A stretch of DNA of 64,000 bases from Streptomyces sp. DH41 (GCF_029813785.1 NZ_JARVKY010000002.1:496001-560000); one strand, 5' to 3'. Numbered from the stretch's first letter, positions 1-7,513 are shown. Translations and numbers: made by a program. Notes: a model not told the origin generated them from the letters alone.

Positions 1-345
1 CACGTTCTCGAGGACCGTGAGGTTGTCGGCGAGCATGAAGTGCTGGTGGACCATGCCGATGCCGCGGACGATGGCGTCGGCGGGCGACGAGAAGGCGACC
101 TGCTCGCCGTCGATCGCGATGGTGCCCTCGTCCGGCTTCTGCATGCCGTAGAGGATCTTCATCAGGGTCGACTTGCCGGCGCCGTTCTCGCCGACGAGGG
201 CGTGGACGGTGCCCTTGTGGACGGTCAGGTGGATGTCGTGGTTGGCCACGACACCGGGGAAACGCTTGGTGATCCCGGCGAGTTCGACGGCGGTCACCGA
301 TTCGTTGACCGCCGCTCCGGCCGGAGGGCTGCTGGACGCGTTGAT
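1..345 (-). CDS. BMP-type ABC transporter ATP-binding protein (partial, N-terminus)
   Basis: This is the N-terminal ~115 codons of a sugar/nucleoside-type ABC ATPase; the gene continues beyond base 1. The Walker A motif GENGAGKST and the Q-loop region with GMVHQHF are visible, and the pattern is typical of the RbsA/BmpA-associated ATPases that energise nucleoside import. It follows two BMP lipoprotein genes on the same strand, so all three probably serve one importer. The start is unusual. The first in-frame ATG or GTG is the GTG at 297, which has no ribosome site. An in-frame ATC at 345 has AGGAG 8 bases upstream, the codons between 345 and 297 look coding, and an in-frame stop lies just above. 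I therefore use 345 and treat 297 as the alternative. Family assignment is firm; the start is not. Confidence 0.88.
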   Translation of the reverse strand, partial: MNASSSPPAGAAVNESVTAVELAGITKRFPGVVANHDIHLTVHKGTVHALVGENGAGKSTLMKILYGMQKPDEGTIAIDGEQVAFSSPADAIVRGIGMVHQHFMLADNLTVLENV

Positions 346-373
346 GGCGCACTCTCCTGGGGACGGGGGCCGT

Positions 374-385
374 CTACGCGCGTAG
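374..385. promoter_or_regulatory. 12-bp palindrome upstream of the ABC ATPase
   Basis: CTACGCGCGTAG is a perfect 12-bp inverted repeat 29 bases upstream of the proposed ATC start. Ten of its bases, ACGCGCGTAG, recur upstream of both BMP lipoprotein genes (1690-1709 and 3049-3068). It is probably a shared operator. The regulator is not identifiable from this window. Confidence 0.45.
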
Positions 386-430
386 CGCCCCTACGGCATC
401 TAAAGCGGCGGCGGCACGTCGACACACGAC

Positions 431-472
431 GGGGTACGGGGAGGGGGCCCGGAGGCTTCCTCCCCGTACCCC
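431..472 (-). terminator. Hairpin terminator downstream of the first BMP gene
   Basis: Bases 431-444 and 459-472 form a perfect 14-bp stem (GGGGTACGGGGAGG with its complement) around a 14-base loop. It lies about 110 bases beyond the stop of the BMP gene that ends at 583. There is no U-tract, as is common for Streptomyces terminators. It probably separates the lipoprotein transcript from the ATPase gene. Confidence 0.55.
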
Positions 473-518
473 GCCGGGCGGGTGCAACCGGCGCGGTTAC
501 ACGCGGTTCGAGGTGTTG

Positions 519-563
519 CTGATACTGCTGGTGTTACTCGTACTGGTGATACTGCTGGTGTTA
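519..563. repeat. Short direct repeats between BMP gene and terminator
   Basis: GATACTGCTGGTGTTAC occurs twice, 28 bases apart, separated by similar ACTGGTGATACTG-type units. The tract is a run of near-repeats just past the BMP stop codon. It is AT-richer than its surroundings and has no coding signal. No function is proposed. Confidence 0.5.
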
Positions 564-582
564 CCTGTGCTGGTGAAGCCGC

Positions 583-1632
583 TCAGCTGCTCTTGACCTT
601 GATCTCGCCGCTGACGATCTTCTCCTTGGCCGTCTTGATCGCTGCCTGGAGCTCGGCGTTGTCCGCGAACTTCGGGTTGGAGTCCGAAAGGCCGACCTCG
701 CCGGACTTCAGATCGCCCCGAACGATACCGGTCTCGGGCTTGCCGTCCTCGACCGACTTCGCGAGGTTGTACACCGCCTTGGCGACGTCCTTCGTGGCCG
801 AAGTCAGGATGTAGTCCTTGTACTTCGCGAGGGCGTCCTGCTTGTACTGGTCGGAGTCGACACCGATCGCCCAGACCTTGTTGGCGGCCGCGGCCTCGAT
901 CACGCCCTGACCGGAGAGACCGGCCGCCGCGAAGACGACGTCGGCCTTCTTCTCGATCTGGCCCTCGGCGGCGGTCTTGCCCTTGTCGGGGCTGGAGAAG
1001 CCGCCGTCCTCCGCGGTCTGCGTCAGGTACTGCGAGATCACCTTGACCTTGGGGTCGGTGTCCTTGACGCCCTGCTCGTAGCCGGCCTGGAACTTGTGGA
1101 TCAGCGGGATGTCCACACCGCCCACGAAGCCGACCGTCTTGGTCTTGGTGCTCTTGGCGGCGGCGACACCGGCGAGGTAGGAGGCCTGCTCCTCGTTGAA
1201 GACGAGGTCGGCCACGTTCTTCGCCTCGATCGTGGCGTCGTCCACGATGCCGAAGGTGGTGTCCGGGTACTTCTCGGCGGCGCTCTTCAGCGCGGCGGCG
1301 TACGCGTAGCCGACGCCGATGACCGGGTTGTGGCCCTGCTTGGCCAGGGAGACGAGGCGCTGCTCCTTGTCGGCGTCGGTCTCGCCGTCGGTGGGCTCGA
1401 CGTCGGCCGTCTCGTAGCCGAACTCCTTCTTCGCCTGCTCCAGGCCCGCGTACGCGGCGTCGTTGAAGGACTGGTCGCCCTTGCCGCCGACGTCGTAGGC
1501 GATGGCGAGGCCCTTGTCGCCCTTGGACTCCGACGAGCTGGAGGAGGTCGAGGTGCCACCGCAGGCGGCGAGGGCGAGGGCCAGGGAGGCGGTCGCTGCG
1601 CCTGCGACCGTGATCCGGGAAATCCGGCGCAT
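583..1632 (-). CDS. BMP family ABC transporter substrate-binding lipoprotein (first copy)
   Basis: This 349-residue periplasmic-binding-type lipoprotein has an N-terminal signal with a lipobox ending ALAAC; Cys24 is the lipidation site. A Ser-rich linker follows, then the basic membrane protein domain with the typical stretches YDVGGKGDQSFND and GFVGGVDIPLIHKF. Family members bind purine nucleosides or related ligands and deliver them to an ABC permease. The start ATG at 1632 is preceded by AGGAG (CAGGAGCACC). It is a close paralogue of the next gene upstream (1949-3001), with long identical stretches, so this is a tandem duplication. The ATPase lies downstream; permease genes are presumably beyond the window. 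The ligand is inferred from the family only. Confidence 0.93.
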   Translation of the reverse strand: MRRISRITVAGAATASLALALAACGGTSTSSSSSESKGDKGLAIAYDVGGKGDQSFNDAAYAGLEQAKKEFGYETADVEPTDGETDADKEQRLVSLAKQGHNPVIGVGYAYAAALKSAAEKYPDTTFGIVDDATIEAKNVADLVFNEEQASYLAGVAAAKSTKTKTVGFVGGVDIPLIHKFQAGYEQGVKDTDPKVKVISQYLTQTAEDGGFSSPDKGKTAAEGQIEKKADVVFAAAGLSGQGVIEAAAANKVWAIGVDSDQYKQDALAKYKDYILTSATKDVAKAVYNLAKSVEDGKPETGIVRGDLKSGEVGLSDSNPKFADNAELQAAIKTAKEKIVSGEIKVKSS

Positions 1633-1689
1633 GTCTGGTGCTCCTGTCGTACAAAGCGCCGGACGGTTCGGCTACGGCGCTGGCTTCGC

Positions 1690-1709
1690 CGCAGATTAAC
1701 GCGCGTAGA
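1690..1709 (-). promoter_or_regulatory. Shared promoter/operator motif, BMP copy 1
   Basis: The 20 bases here are identical to 3049-3068 upstream of the paralogous gene. Read on the minus strand, the motif contains CTACGCGCGTTAATCT, in which TAATCT fits a -10 hexamer (TANNNT) and ACGCGCGT is a palindromic core touching it. It sits 58-77 bases upstream of the start codon. This placement suits a repressor site overlapping the promoter. Confidence 0.5.
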
Positions 1710-1828
1710 CCTGCCTGAAAACCCCTTCTGTCCTTCTTGTTATCCGCCCGTGAGCAAGCCGCGGTGAACGGGGCGCGGGGCTTGCCGGACGCGAACGCAG
1801 GGTGGCGGAGGGTGACGCCCGGGCCGCC

Positions 1829-1912
1829 CGGGCGCGGCATGCCGAAGCGGGCGGGCACATCCGGGCGCGGCATGCCGAAGCGGGCGGGCACATCCGGGCG
1901 CCCGCCCGCTTC
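1829..1912 (-). terminator. Duplicated hairpin terminator after the second BMP gene
   Basis: A 33-base unit beginning CGGGCGCGGCATGCCGAAGC is repeated in tandem at 1829-1861 and 1862-1894. Each copy contains GAAGCGGGCGGGC, and a single complementary arm GCCCGCCCGCTTC lies at 1900-1912. That arm can pair with either copy, giving two alternative 13-bp hairpins. The structure lies 37 bases past the stop codon at 1949, so it probably acts as the terminator of that gene. Confidence 0.6.
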
Positions 1913-1948
1913 ATCTGGTTCCGCACGTGTTCCGTGCGAGGCGTGGTG

Positions 1949-3001
1949 CTACTCCGTCTTCACCTTGATGGCGCCGGTGATGATGCCCTCCTTGGCCTTG
2001 GCCACGGCGTCCGTCAGATTCGGGACCTCGGCGTACTTCGGGTTGCTGTCGGACAGGCCCACGCCGTCGGACTTGAGGTCGAAGGTGTGGGTGCCGGTCA
2101 GCGGCTTGCCGTCCTCGACCGACTTGGCCAGGGCGAACACCGCGCCGTCGATGTCCTTGAGGGCGGAGGTCAGGATGTGGTCCTTGTACGCCGCGAGCGC
2201 TTCCTGCTTGTACTGGTCGGAGTCGACGCCGATCGCCCAGACCTTCGCCTTCGCGGCGGCCTCGATCACGCCCTGGCCGGAGAGACCGGCCGCCTGGTAG
2301 ACGACGTCGGCCTTCTTCTCGATCTGGCCCTCGGCGGCGGCGCGGCCCTTGTCCGGGCTGGAGAAGCCGCCGTCCTCCGCGGTCTGCGTCAGGTACTGCG
2401 AGACCACCTTGACCTTGGGGTCGGTGTCCTTGACGCCCTGCTCGTAGCCGGCCTCGAACTTGTGGATCAGCGGGATGTCCACACCGCCCACGAAGCCGAC
2501 CGTCCTGGTCTTGGTGGCCTTGGCGGCGGCGACACCGGCGAGGTAGGAGGCCTCGTTCTCGGCGAAGACCAGGGAGGCGACGTTCTTGGCGTCGACCACG
2601 GAGTCCACGATGCCGAAGGTGGTGTCCGGGTACTTCTCGGCGACGGCCTTCATCGCCGGGGCGTAGGCGAACCCGACGCCGATGACCGGGTCGTAGCCCT
2701 GCTTCGCCAGCGAGGACAGCCGCTGCTCCTTGTCGGCGTTGGTCTCGCCCTCGGTGGGCTCGATGTCGGCGGTCTTGTAGCCGTACTCCTTCTTCGCCTG
2801 CTCCAGGCCCGCGTACGCGGCGTCGTTGAAGGACTGGTCGCCCTTGCCGCCGATGTCGTAGGCGATGGCGAGGCCCTTGTCGTCCTTGGTGCCCTCGTCG
2901 CCGCTGTCGCTCTCGCTGCTGGTGCCGCCGCAGGCCGTGGCGGCGAGCGCGAGCGACGCGACCCCCACCGCGGCGCGGGTCAGTCTCGATATCCGACGCA
3001 T
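1949..3001 (-). CDS. BMP family ABC transporter substrate-binding lipoprotein (second copy)
   Basis: This 350-residue lipoprotein is paralogous to 583-1632. Its signal sequence ends in a lipobox ATAC with Cys24, followed by a short acidic Ser/Asp linker and the BMP fold. An upstream in-frame extension exists, but the ATG at 3001 is chosen. It is preceded by GGGGAG, and the protein then begins MRRISRL, like its paralogue. It has its own promoter motif upstream and terminator hairpin downstream, so the two copies are probably transcribed separately. The copies differ mainly in the linker and C-terminal third. Different ligands or expression conditions are possible but not shown by the sequence. 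Confidence 0.93.
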   Translation of the reverse strand: MRRISRLTRAAVGVASLALAATACGGTSSESDSGDEGTKDDKGLAIAYDIGGKGDQSFNDAAYAGLEQAKKEYGYKTADIEPTEGETNADKEQRLSSLAKQGYDPVIGVGFAYAPAMKAVAEKYPDTTFGIVDSVVDAKNVASLVFAENEASYLAGVAAAKATKTRTVGFVGGVDIPLIHKFEAGYEQGVKDTDPKVKVVSQYLTQTAEDGGFSSPDKGRAAAEGQIEKKADVVYQAAGLSGQGVIEAAAKAKVWAIGVDSDQYKQEALAAYKDHILTSALKDIDGAVFALAKSVEDGKPLTGTHTFDLKSDGVGLSDSNPKYAEVPNLTDAVAKAKEGIITGAIKVKTE

Positions 3002-3048
3002 CTGAAGCTCCCCATTCTCCAAAGCCCCGCAGCGGGCGCTCGGTTCGG

Positions 3049-3068
3049 CGCAGATTAACGCGCGTAGA
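3049..3068 (-). promoter_or_regulatory. Shared promoter/operator motif, BMP copy 2
   Basis: These 20 bases are identical to 1690-1709 and sit 48-67 bases upstream of the start codon at 3001. They contain the ACGCGCGT palindromic core next to TAATCT, a probable -10 element on the minus strand. Flanking sequence matches the other copy less well, so the conserved block is likely functional rather than only recently duplicated. Confidence 0.5.
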
Positions 3069-3272
3069 AACTCCTGGGAACGGGGTTTCGCGGGGCCGTT
3101 ACCCATTCGTGCCGCTGGTCGGCGCAGCGGGTGTTCGGGGCGTGCCGGGGACTCCGTGCGCTTGTGCGTCGGAGTGCCGCCGGCCCGCCGGGGCCGCGAC
3201 CTCGACGGTTGGGCGGACCGGTCTCTCACCGCGGGGCCACCGCGGCGCGTCTACCTCTGATCTTGCGCAGTG

Positions 3273-3292
3273 CTCCGTCCTTCAGGGCGGAG
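3273..3292 (+). repeat. Left-end hairpin of the IS200/IS605 element
   Basis: CTCCGTCC, loop TTCA, then GGGCGGAG: an 8-bp stem with one G-T wobble. It has the same orientation and loop as the right-end hairpin. It is the expected recognition structure for the Y1 transposase. Confidence 0.75.
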
Positions 3293-3356
3293 GTGAGGCG
3301 CATCCTTGGTGCGGAGGCGCGAAGCGCTGGAGTTCTCTGCGCCTTTGTGGTGACGG

Positions 3357-3785
3357 TCAGGTGGGTCGTTGCTGGCTCTCGATGTACTGGCGGACGACGG
3401 TGAGCGGTGCTCCGCCGCATGATCCGGCGAAGTAGGAGCCGGACCAGAAGTGTCCGCCCCACAGGTACCGGCGGACGTGGCTGTCGTATTCCTGGCGGAG
3501 TCTGCGGGAGCTGACGCCCTTGAGGGAGTTGACCAGCTTGGAGAGCTGCACCTTGGGCGGGTAATGCACGAGCAGGTGGACGTGGTCCTGTTCGCCGTTG
3601 AACTGTTTCAGCTCGGCCTCGAAGTCGGTGCAGACCTCCCGCATGATCTCTTCGGTGCGGGTCAGCATGGCGTCGGTGAACGCGTTCCGCCGGTACTTGG
3701 TGACAAAGACCAAGTGAACGTGCAAGTGGTAGACAACATGGCGACCGGTTCTGACATCCGGATTCGGTTCCCAGCGTGGTGACAT
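3357..3785 (-). CDS. tnpA: IS200/IS605 family transposase TnpA (Y1 HUH)
   Basis: This 142-residue Y1 single-strand transposase is full length for the family. The HUH metal motif is His68-Val-His70 in DHVHLLV, and the catalytic tyrosine is Tyr134 in VVRQYIES. It cuts and rejoins single-stranded ends at the subterminal hairpins during replication. It is divergent from tnpB with only 23 bases between the start codons, so the promoters overlap. No frameshift or missing catalytic residue is seen, so it should be active. Confidence 0.95.
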   Translation of the reverse strand: MSPRWEPNPDVRTGRHVVYHLHVHLVFVTKYRRNAFTDAMLTRTEEIMREVCTDFEAELKQFNGEQDHVHLLVHYPPKVQLSKLVNSLKGVSSRRLRQEYDSHVRRYLWGGHFWSGSYFAGSCGGAPLTVVRQYIESQQRPT

Positions 3786-3808
3786 AAACCAATGCTAATC
3801 TCACGCTC

Positions 3809-5089
3809 GTGAAACAAGACACCTTGGTCACACGACAGTTCGGGCACCGTGCCCGGCTCGCACTGTCGCCTGCCGAGGTACTGAAGACGGACGACCAGGC
3901 ACACGCCGCCCGCACGATGTGGAACCTGCTGCACGCGTGGTGGCAGATGACGCCGAAAGAGAAACGGACACTCGCGAACGCGGACGCCGCGATCCGACAG
4001 GCCCGCAAGGACATCGACTTCCTCGCCGCCCTCCCCGCCCAGGCCGCGCAAGCGGTACTCAAGACCTACTTCCGGGCGTGGAAGAACTGCTGGGACGGGC
4101 GGGCGAACGCTCCGGACTTCAAGAGCCGCCTCCGTTCGGTGATGTCCGTGGACGTTCCGCAGGGCCGGGACCTGAACATCAGCCGTGTGCACCGACGCTG
4201 GGGCATGGCCAACATCCCCAGGATCGGCCGGGTCCGCTTCCGCTGGACCAAGGACCTCCCGGTCGGCAAACACGCCGGCGACGGCAACCGGATCACCGGA
4301 GCCCGGCTGGTCAAAGACACCCTCGGATGGCACCTCGCCTTCCGCGTCCAGACCCTCGAAACCAGACCCGAACCCCACACCGGCCCCGAAGTCGGCATCG
4401 ACGTCGGGATCAACGTGCCCCTCGCCCTCTCCGACGGTGAAACCTATGAGCACGACGAGTGGCTGACCGACAAGGAGAAGACGCGGCTCCTGCACCTGGA
4501 GCAGCGCGCCGCCCAGCGTAAACGACACCGCAGACCCGGCGAGCGCACCAGCCGCCGGCTGCGCCGCACCTACGACCGGATCGCAGAGCTCCGCGCGAAA
4601 GCCAAGCGCAGGGCCCTGGACTGGCAGCACAAGACGACCACCACCATCGCCCGCGCCTACGGCACGATCGTGGTCGAAGCACTCACCATCACGAACATGG
4701 TCAAATCCGCCAGGGGAACCACCGAGGCGCCGGGGAAGAACGTCGCCCAGAAGTCCGGGCTGAACCGCTCCATCAGCCAGGAGGCATGGGGCCGCACGGT
4801 CACCCTGCTGACGTACAAGACCGCCCAGCACGGCGGCACCCTGCACAAGGTCCCCGCCCCCGGCACCTCCCAGCGCTGCTCGGCGTGCGGTCTCACCACG
4901 CCCGGCAGCCGGGAGTCCCAGGCCGTCTTCGTGTGCAAGAGCCCGGACTGCGGCTGGTCGGGCAACGCCGACCACAACGCGGCCCGCAACGTCCTGCACC
5001 TGTACCGGATGGGCCTCGCGCTCATCCCGGCTGCCGGAAGGGCAGTCGTCAGGCGCGCAAAGCGCGTCAAGCCCGCTACCGCAAGGTAA
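3809..5089 (+). CDS. tnpB: RNA-guided endonuclease TnpB
   Basis: This 426-residue TnpB starts at GTG. It has a helix-turn-helix and WED-like N-terminal part, then a split RuvC nuclease: Asp198 in GIDVGIN, Glu290 in VVEALTI and Asp388 in NADHNAARN. A zinc ribbon with Cys357, Cys360, Cys376 and Cys381 lies between the last two. All catalytic and zinc residues are present. TnpB proteins use an omega/re-RNA read from the 3' end of tnpB through the right end, with the guide taken from adjacent flanking DNA. They cut donor sites and so favour retention of the element. Here the guide would start at about 5128, within the M20 amidohydrolase gene. Confidence 0.95.
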   Translation: MKQDTLVTRQFGHRARLALSPAEVLKTDDQAHAARTMWNLLHAWWQMTPKEKRTLANADAAIRQARKDIDFLAALPAQAAQAVLKTYFRAWKNCWDGRANAPDFKSRLRSVMSVDVPQGRDLNISRVHRRWGMANIPRIGRVRFRWTKDLPVGKHAGDGNRITGARLVKDTLGWHLAFRVQTLETRPEPHTGPEVGIDVGINVPLALSDGETYEHDEWLTDKEKTRLLHLEQRAAQRKRHRRPGERTSRRLRRTYDRIAELRAKAKRRALDWQHKTTTTIARAYGTIVVEALTITNMVKSARGTTEAPGKNVAQKSGLNRSISQEAWGRTVTLLTYKTAQHGGTLHKVPAPGTSQRCSACGLTTPGSRESQAVFVCKSPDCGWSGNADHNAARNVLHLYRMGLALIPAAGRAVVRRAKRVKPATAR

Positions 5090-5147
5090 GCAGGAATCTC
5101 CCGGCTTCAGCCGGGAGAGCACTTCAATGCACCGCTTCGATCAGCGC
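5040..5147 (+). ncRNA. Predicted omega/re-RNA of TnpB
   Basis: By analogy with IS200/IS605 TnpB systems, the RNA scaffold covers the 3' end of tnpB and the right end, including the 5098-5117 hairpin. It continues past TTCAA into host DNA, which supplies the guide TGCACCGCTTCGATCAGCGC at 5128-5147. The 5' limit is a guess. No transcript evidence is available from sequence alone. Confidence 0.5.
5098..5117 (+). repeat. Right-end hairpin of the IS200/IS605 element
   Basis: CTCCCGGC, loop TTCA, then GCCGGGAG: a perfect 8-bp stem. It is followed by AGCACTTCAA, which gives the presumed cleavage site at 5123-5127. It should also form part of the TnpB guide-RNA scaffold. Confidence 0.8.
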
Positions 5148-6374
5148 CGCCGCGGTGAACATCTCCACGCCGACGGTGATGGCGCGCTCGTCCACGTCGA
5201 AGTCTCCCTGGTGCAGGTCGCGGACCGTGCGCTCGCCGGGCGGGCGGACGCCGAGGCGGGCCATGGCGCCGGGCACGTGCTCCAGGTACCAGGAGAAGTC
5301 CTCGCCGCCGAGGCTCTGCTCGGTGCTCTCCACGGACTCGGTGCCGCGCCGGGCGACCATGGCGGCCTGGAGCAGTTCGGTGCTGGTGACCTCGTTGACG
5401 ACGGGGGGCACCCCGCGGACGTAGGTGATCTCGGACTTGGCCCGGTACAGGTTGGCGATCTCGTCGATGGCGCCGACCACGAGGTCGGGCGCCTGCCGCC
5501 AGGCGTCGAGATCGAGGCAGCGGACGGTGCCGGCGAGTTCGGCGTGCTGCGGGATGACGTTCGGGGCGTGGCCGGACTCTACGCGCCCCCAGGTCAGGGC
5601 GAGTCCGCTGCGGCTGTCCACGCGGCGGGCGACGAGCGAGGGCACGTCGGTGACCACGCGGGCGGCGGCGGTGACCAGGTCGGTGGTGAGGTGCGGACGG
5701 GCGGTGTGGCCGCCGGGGCCGTTGAGGGCGACCTCCAGCCGGTCGCAGGCGGAGGTGATGGGGCCCACCCGCAGGCCGATCCGCCCGGCGTCCACCCGGG
5801 GGTCGCAGTGCACGGCCAGGATGCGGCGCACCCCGTCGAGCGCGCCGCCCTCGATGGCGTCGGCCGCGCCGCCGGGCAGCACCTCCTCCGCCGGCTGGAA
5901 GACCAGCCGCACCGGCCGGGGCAGCAGGCCCTGCTCGTGCAGGGCGGCGAGCACCAGCCCGGTGCCGAGGACGACGGTGGTGTGCACGTCGTGTCCGCAG
6001 GCGTGGGCGCGGTCCGGTACACGCGAGCGGTACGGGCACTCGCTCTTGGTGTCCGGGATGGGCAGGGCGTCGATGTCGGCCCGCAGGGCGAGCATGCGCG
6101 GCCCGCCGGCCCACTGTCCGGAGTCGGTGCCGGTTCCGATGTCGCAGACGAGCCCGGTTCCTACGGGAAGCACACGCGGCTTGAGGCCGGCCCGCTCGAG
6201 CCGTTCCTTGATCGCGGCGGTGGTGCGGAACTCCTGGTTGCCCAGTTCGGGATGCATGTGCAGATCGCGGCGGAAGGCCACGAGCTCCGCACGCAGCGCC
6301 TCGGGCAGGGCGCCGGGCAGCGCGGTTTCACCGGAAGTGTCGGCCTCGGACTCTGGGGACATCAACGCTTTCAC
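5124..6374 (-). CDS. M20 family amidohydrolase (metallopeptidase)
   Basis: This 416-residue M20D-type amidohydrolase is of the hippurate/N-acyl amino acid/IAA-amide hydrolase group. The metal-site pattern ACGHDVH (Cys126, His128, His131) and the catalytic pair FQPAEE (Glu163/Glu164) are present. The dimerisation-domain motif GPGGHTARP follows, with EDFSWYLEHVPG near the end. It cleaves an amide bond in an N-acyl substrate; the substrate is unknown. Starts are possible at GTG 6374 or ATG 6362. The stop codon and the last base of the final His codon fall inside the right end of the IS200/IS605 element, so the insertion set the present C-terminus. The length remains normal for the family. Confidence 0.93.
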   Translation of the reverse strand: MKALMSPESEADTSGETALPGALPEALRAELVAFRRDLHMHPELGNQEFRTTAAIKERLERAGLKPRVLPVGTGLVCDIGTGTDSGQWAGGPRMLALRADIDALPIPDTKSECPYRSRVPDRAHACGHDVHTTVVLGTGLVLAALHEQGLLPRPVRLVFQPAEEVLPGGAADAIEGGALDGVRRILAVHCDPRVDAGRIGLRVGPITSACDRLEVALNGPGGHTARPHLTTDLVTAAARVVTDVPSLVARRVDSRSGLALTWGRVESGHAPNVIPQHAELAGTVRCLDLDAWRQAPDLVVGAIDEIANLYRAKSEITYVRGVPPVVNEVTSTELLQAAMVARRGTESVESTEQSLGGEDFSWYLEHVPGAMARLGVRPPGERTVRDLHQGDFDVDERAITVGVEMFTAAALIEAVH

Positions 6375-6919
6375 CCTTTGCAGCGTAGGGCGCCCGAGCG
6401 ACCGGTGGACCCACGATCAACAAAAATTCAGCCCGTTAGGGGAAGAAAACTGGGCCGCCCTACGCATAGCTGTCGACTGGCTTGGGTACACTCGCCCGCT
6501 TTTTCGACCGAGCCGATCCTGAGAGATCCACCGGGAGCGGCCCTCACCACCCGACGGCACCCGTCCTTGGGGTACGGGTACCACGCGACGATCGCCCCAC
6601 GCGCGGGCCGACCGCCGGACGTCGCGGGAGGGCGTGCGCCGCCGTGCGGACTCCGGCGGGCCGGCGGATCAGCGACATGCGCGTCACGCTCGCCCGGACC
6701 CAGGAGAAGTGACGTGGCGGGCCGGGCCCCGGACACGGCCACACGGGTCCGCGCAGACGGGTCCACGCAGACGGGTCCGACGCTGCCGCTGACGTGCCAC
6801 CAGCAATGAAGGACCTGTGAAGACTGCCTGATCATTACAGTGGCCCGGCCTGCCTCTCCCCGGCATGATGCTTCAGCAGTGCCCGCACAACATGACGACG
6901 ACTCAAGGTGGTTGACTCT
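6375..6919. other. Intergenic region, promoters only
   Basis: This 545-base stretch lies between two divergent genes. Short ORFs in it have poor third-position GC and no ribosome sites. It should hold the promoters of both flanking genes; TACAGT at 6836-6841 is a possible -10 for the secreted protein. A 14-base unit ending CAGACGGGTCC is repeated in tandem at 6751-6778. No RNA gene was recognised. Confidence 0.5.
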
Positions 6920-7513
6920 GTGAGACTGACCCGCGTGACCCTCGCCGTGGCCGCCGGCGCCCTGGCCCCGGCCCTGCTGCTCGCCACCCCCTCCTTCGCC
7001 GCCACCCCGACACCGCCGTCCGTCGCGGCGGCGGTGGACACGGGCTCCCCCTACGACGAGATGGACGCCGACGACCTGCGCGTCGCCATCGCCAGGACCC
7101 TCGCAGACCCCGCCAGCGGCCGACGCGTGATCCGGGAGGCCAACGAGCTCCTCGACGGCGCCACCGTGGAGGAGATGCGCGCCTGGCTCGAGACCGGACA
7201 CCGCCTCGCCCAGGCCGAGGACGACCAGGTCGCCATCGTCCGGCTCCTGGGCGACCCCGACAGCGGACGGCGCGTGATCAAGGAGATCAACGAACTCCTC
7301 GACACCGGCACCCCGGAACAGATGCGCGCCTGGCTCGAGACCGGACACCGCCTCGCCCAGGCCGAGGACGACCGCGTCGCCATCACCCGGATCCTCGCCG
7401 ACCCCGACAGCAGTGACGCCCTGCGCGCGGCGGCGGGCGCGGCCCTGGACGACAACACCCCCGAAGGGCTGCGCCACTTCCTCGAGGTCGGCCAGTACGA
7501 GGTCGGCTCCTAG
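6920..7513 (+). CDS. Secreted ALF-repeat protein
   Basis: This small exported protein has about 197 residues. A Sec signal peptide of about 30 residues ends near PSFAATP. Three repeats of ~45 residues follow, each with a core like DxVAIxRxLxDPxSG and ending in an LETGH or LEVGQ motif. These match the ALF (Ala/Leu/Phe) short repeats common in actinobacterial secreted proteins, whose function is unknown. The first two repeats are very similar even in DNA. I choose the GTG at 6920 because AAGGTGG lies about 8 bases upstream; a GTG at 6908 is also in frame. There is no catalytic domain. Confidence 0.75.
   Translation: MRLTRVTLAVAAGALAPALLLATPSFAATPTPPSVAAAVDTGSPYDEMDADDLRVAIARTLADPASGRRVIREANELLDGATVEEMRAWLETGHRLAQAEDDQVAIVRLLGDPDSGRRVIKEINELLDTGTPEQMRAWLETGHRLAQAEDDRVAITRILADPDSSDALRAAAGAALDDNTPEGLRHFLEVGQYEVGS

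Larger units (their letters stand above)
3255..5127. mobile_element. IS200/IS605-family insertion sequence (IS605 type, divergent tnpA/tnpB)
   Basis: The element has a Y1 transposase gene on the minus strand and an RNA-guided TnpB gene on the plus strand, transcribed divergently as in IS605/IS608. Each end has a similarly oriented hairpin with a TTCA loop, at 3273-3292 (left) and 5098-5117 (right). Such subterminal hairpins are what TnpA recognises as single-stranded DNA. The right end probably closes at TTCAA (5123-5127), resembling the TCAA cleavage site of IS608. The left boundary is not exact; it should lie 10-25 bases outside the left hairpin. As expected for the family there are no terminal inverted repeats and no target duplication. 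Both genes look intact. Confidence 0.85.

Noticed and set aside
497..1891. Long open frame of 464 codons overlapping the first BMP gene on the same strand
   Set aside because: It is an out-of-phase reading of the BMP gene, with very Arg-rich product and low third-position GC; the BMP frame is clearly the real one.
1829..1894. Tandem 33-base repeat considered as a CRISPR remnant
   Set aside because: Only two copies with no spacers, and the third arm makes a terminator hairpin; no cas genes are near.
1802..3058. 418-codon plus-strand frame opposite the second BMP gene
   Set aside because: Antisense shadow made by GC-rich codons; no ribosome site and no protein-like composition.
6482..6712. 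Short plus-strand ORF in the long intergenic region
   Set aside because: No ribosome site, poor third-position bias and an Arg/Gly/Pro-rich product; probably not coding.
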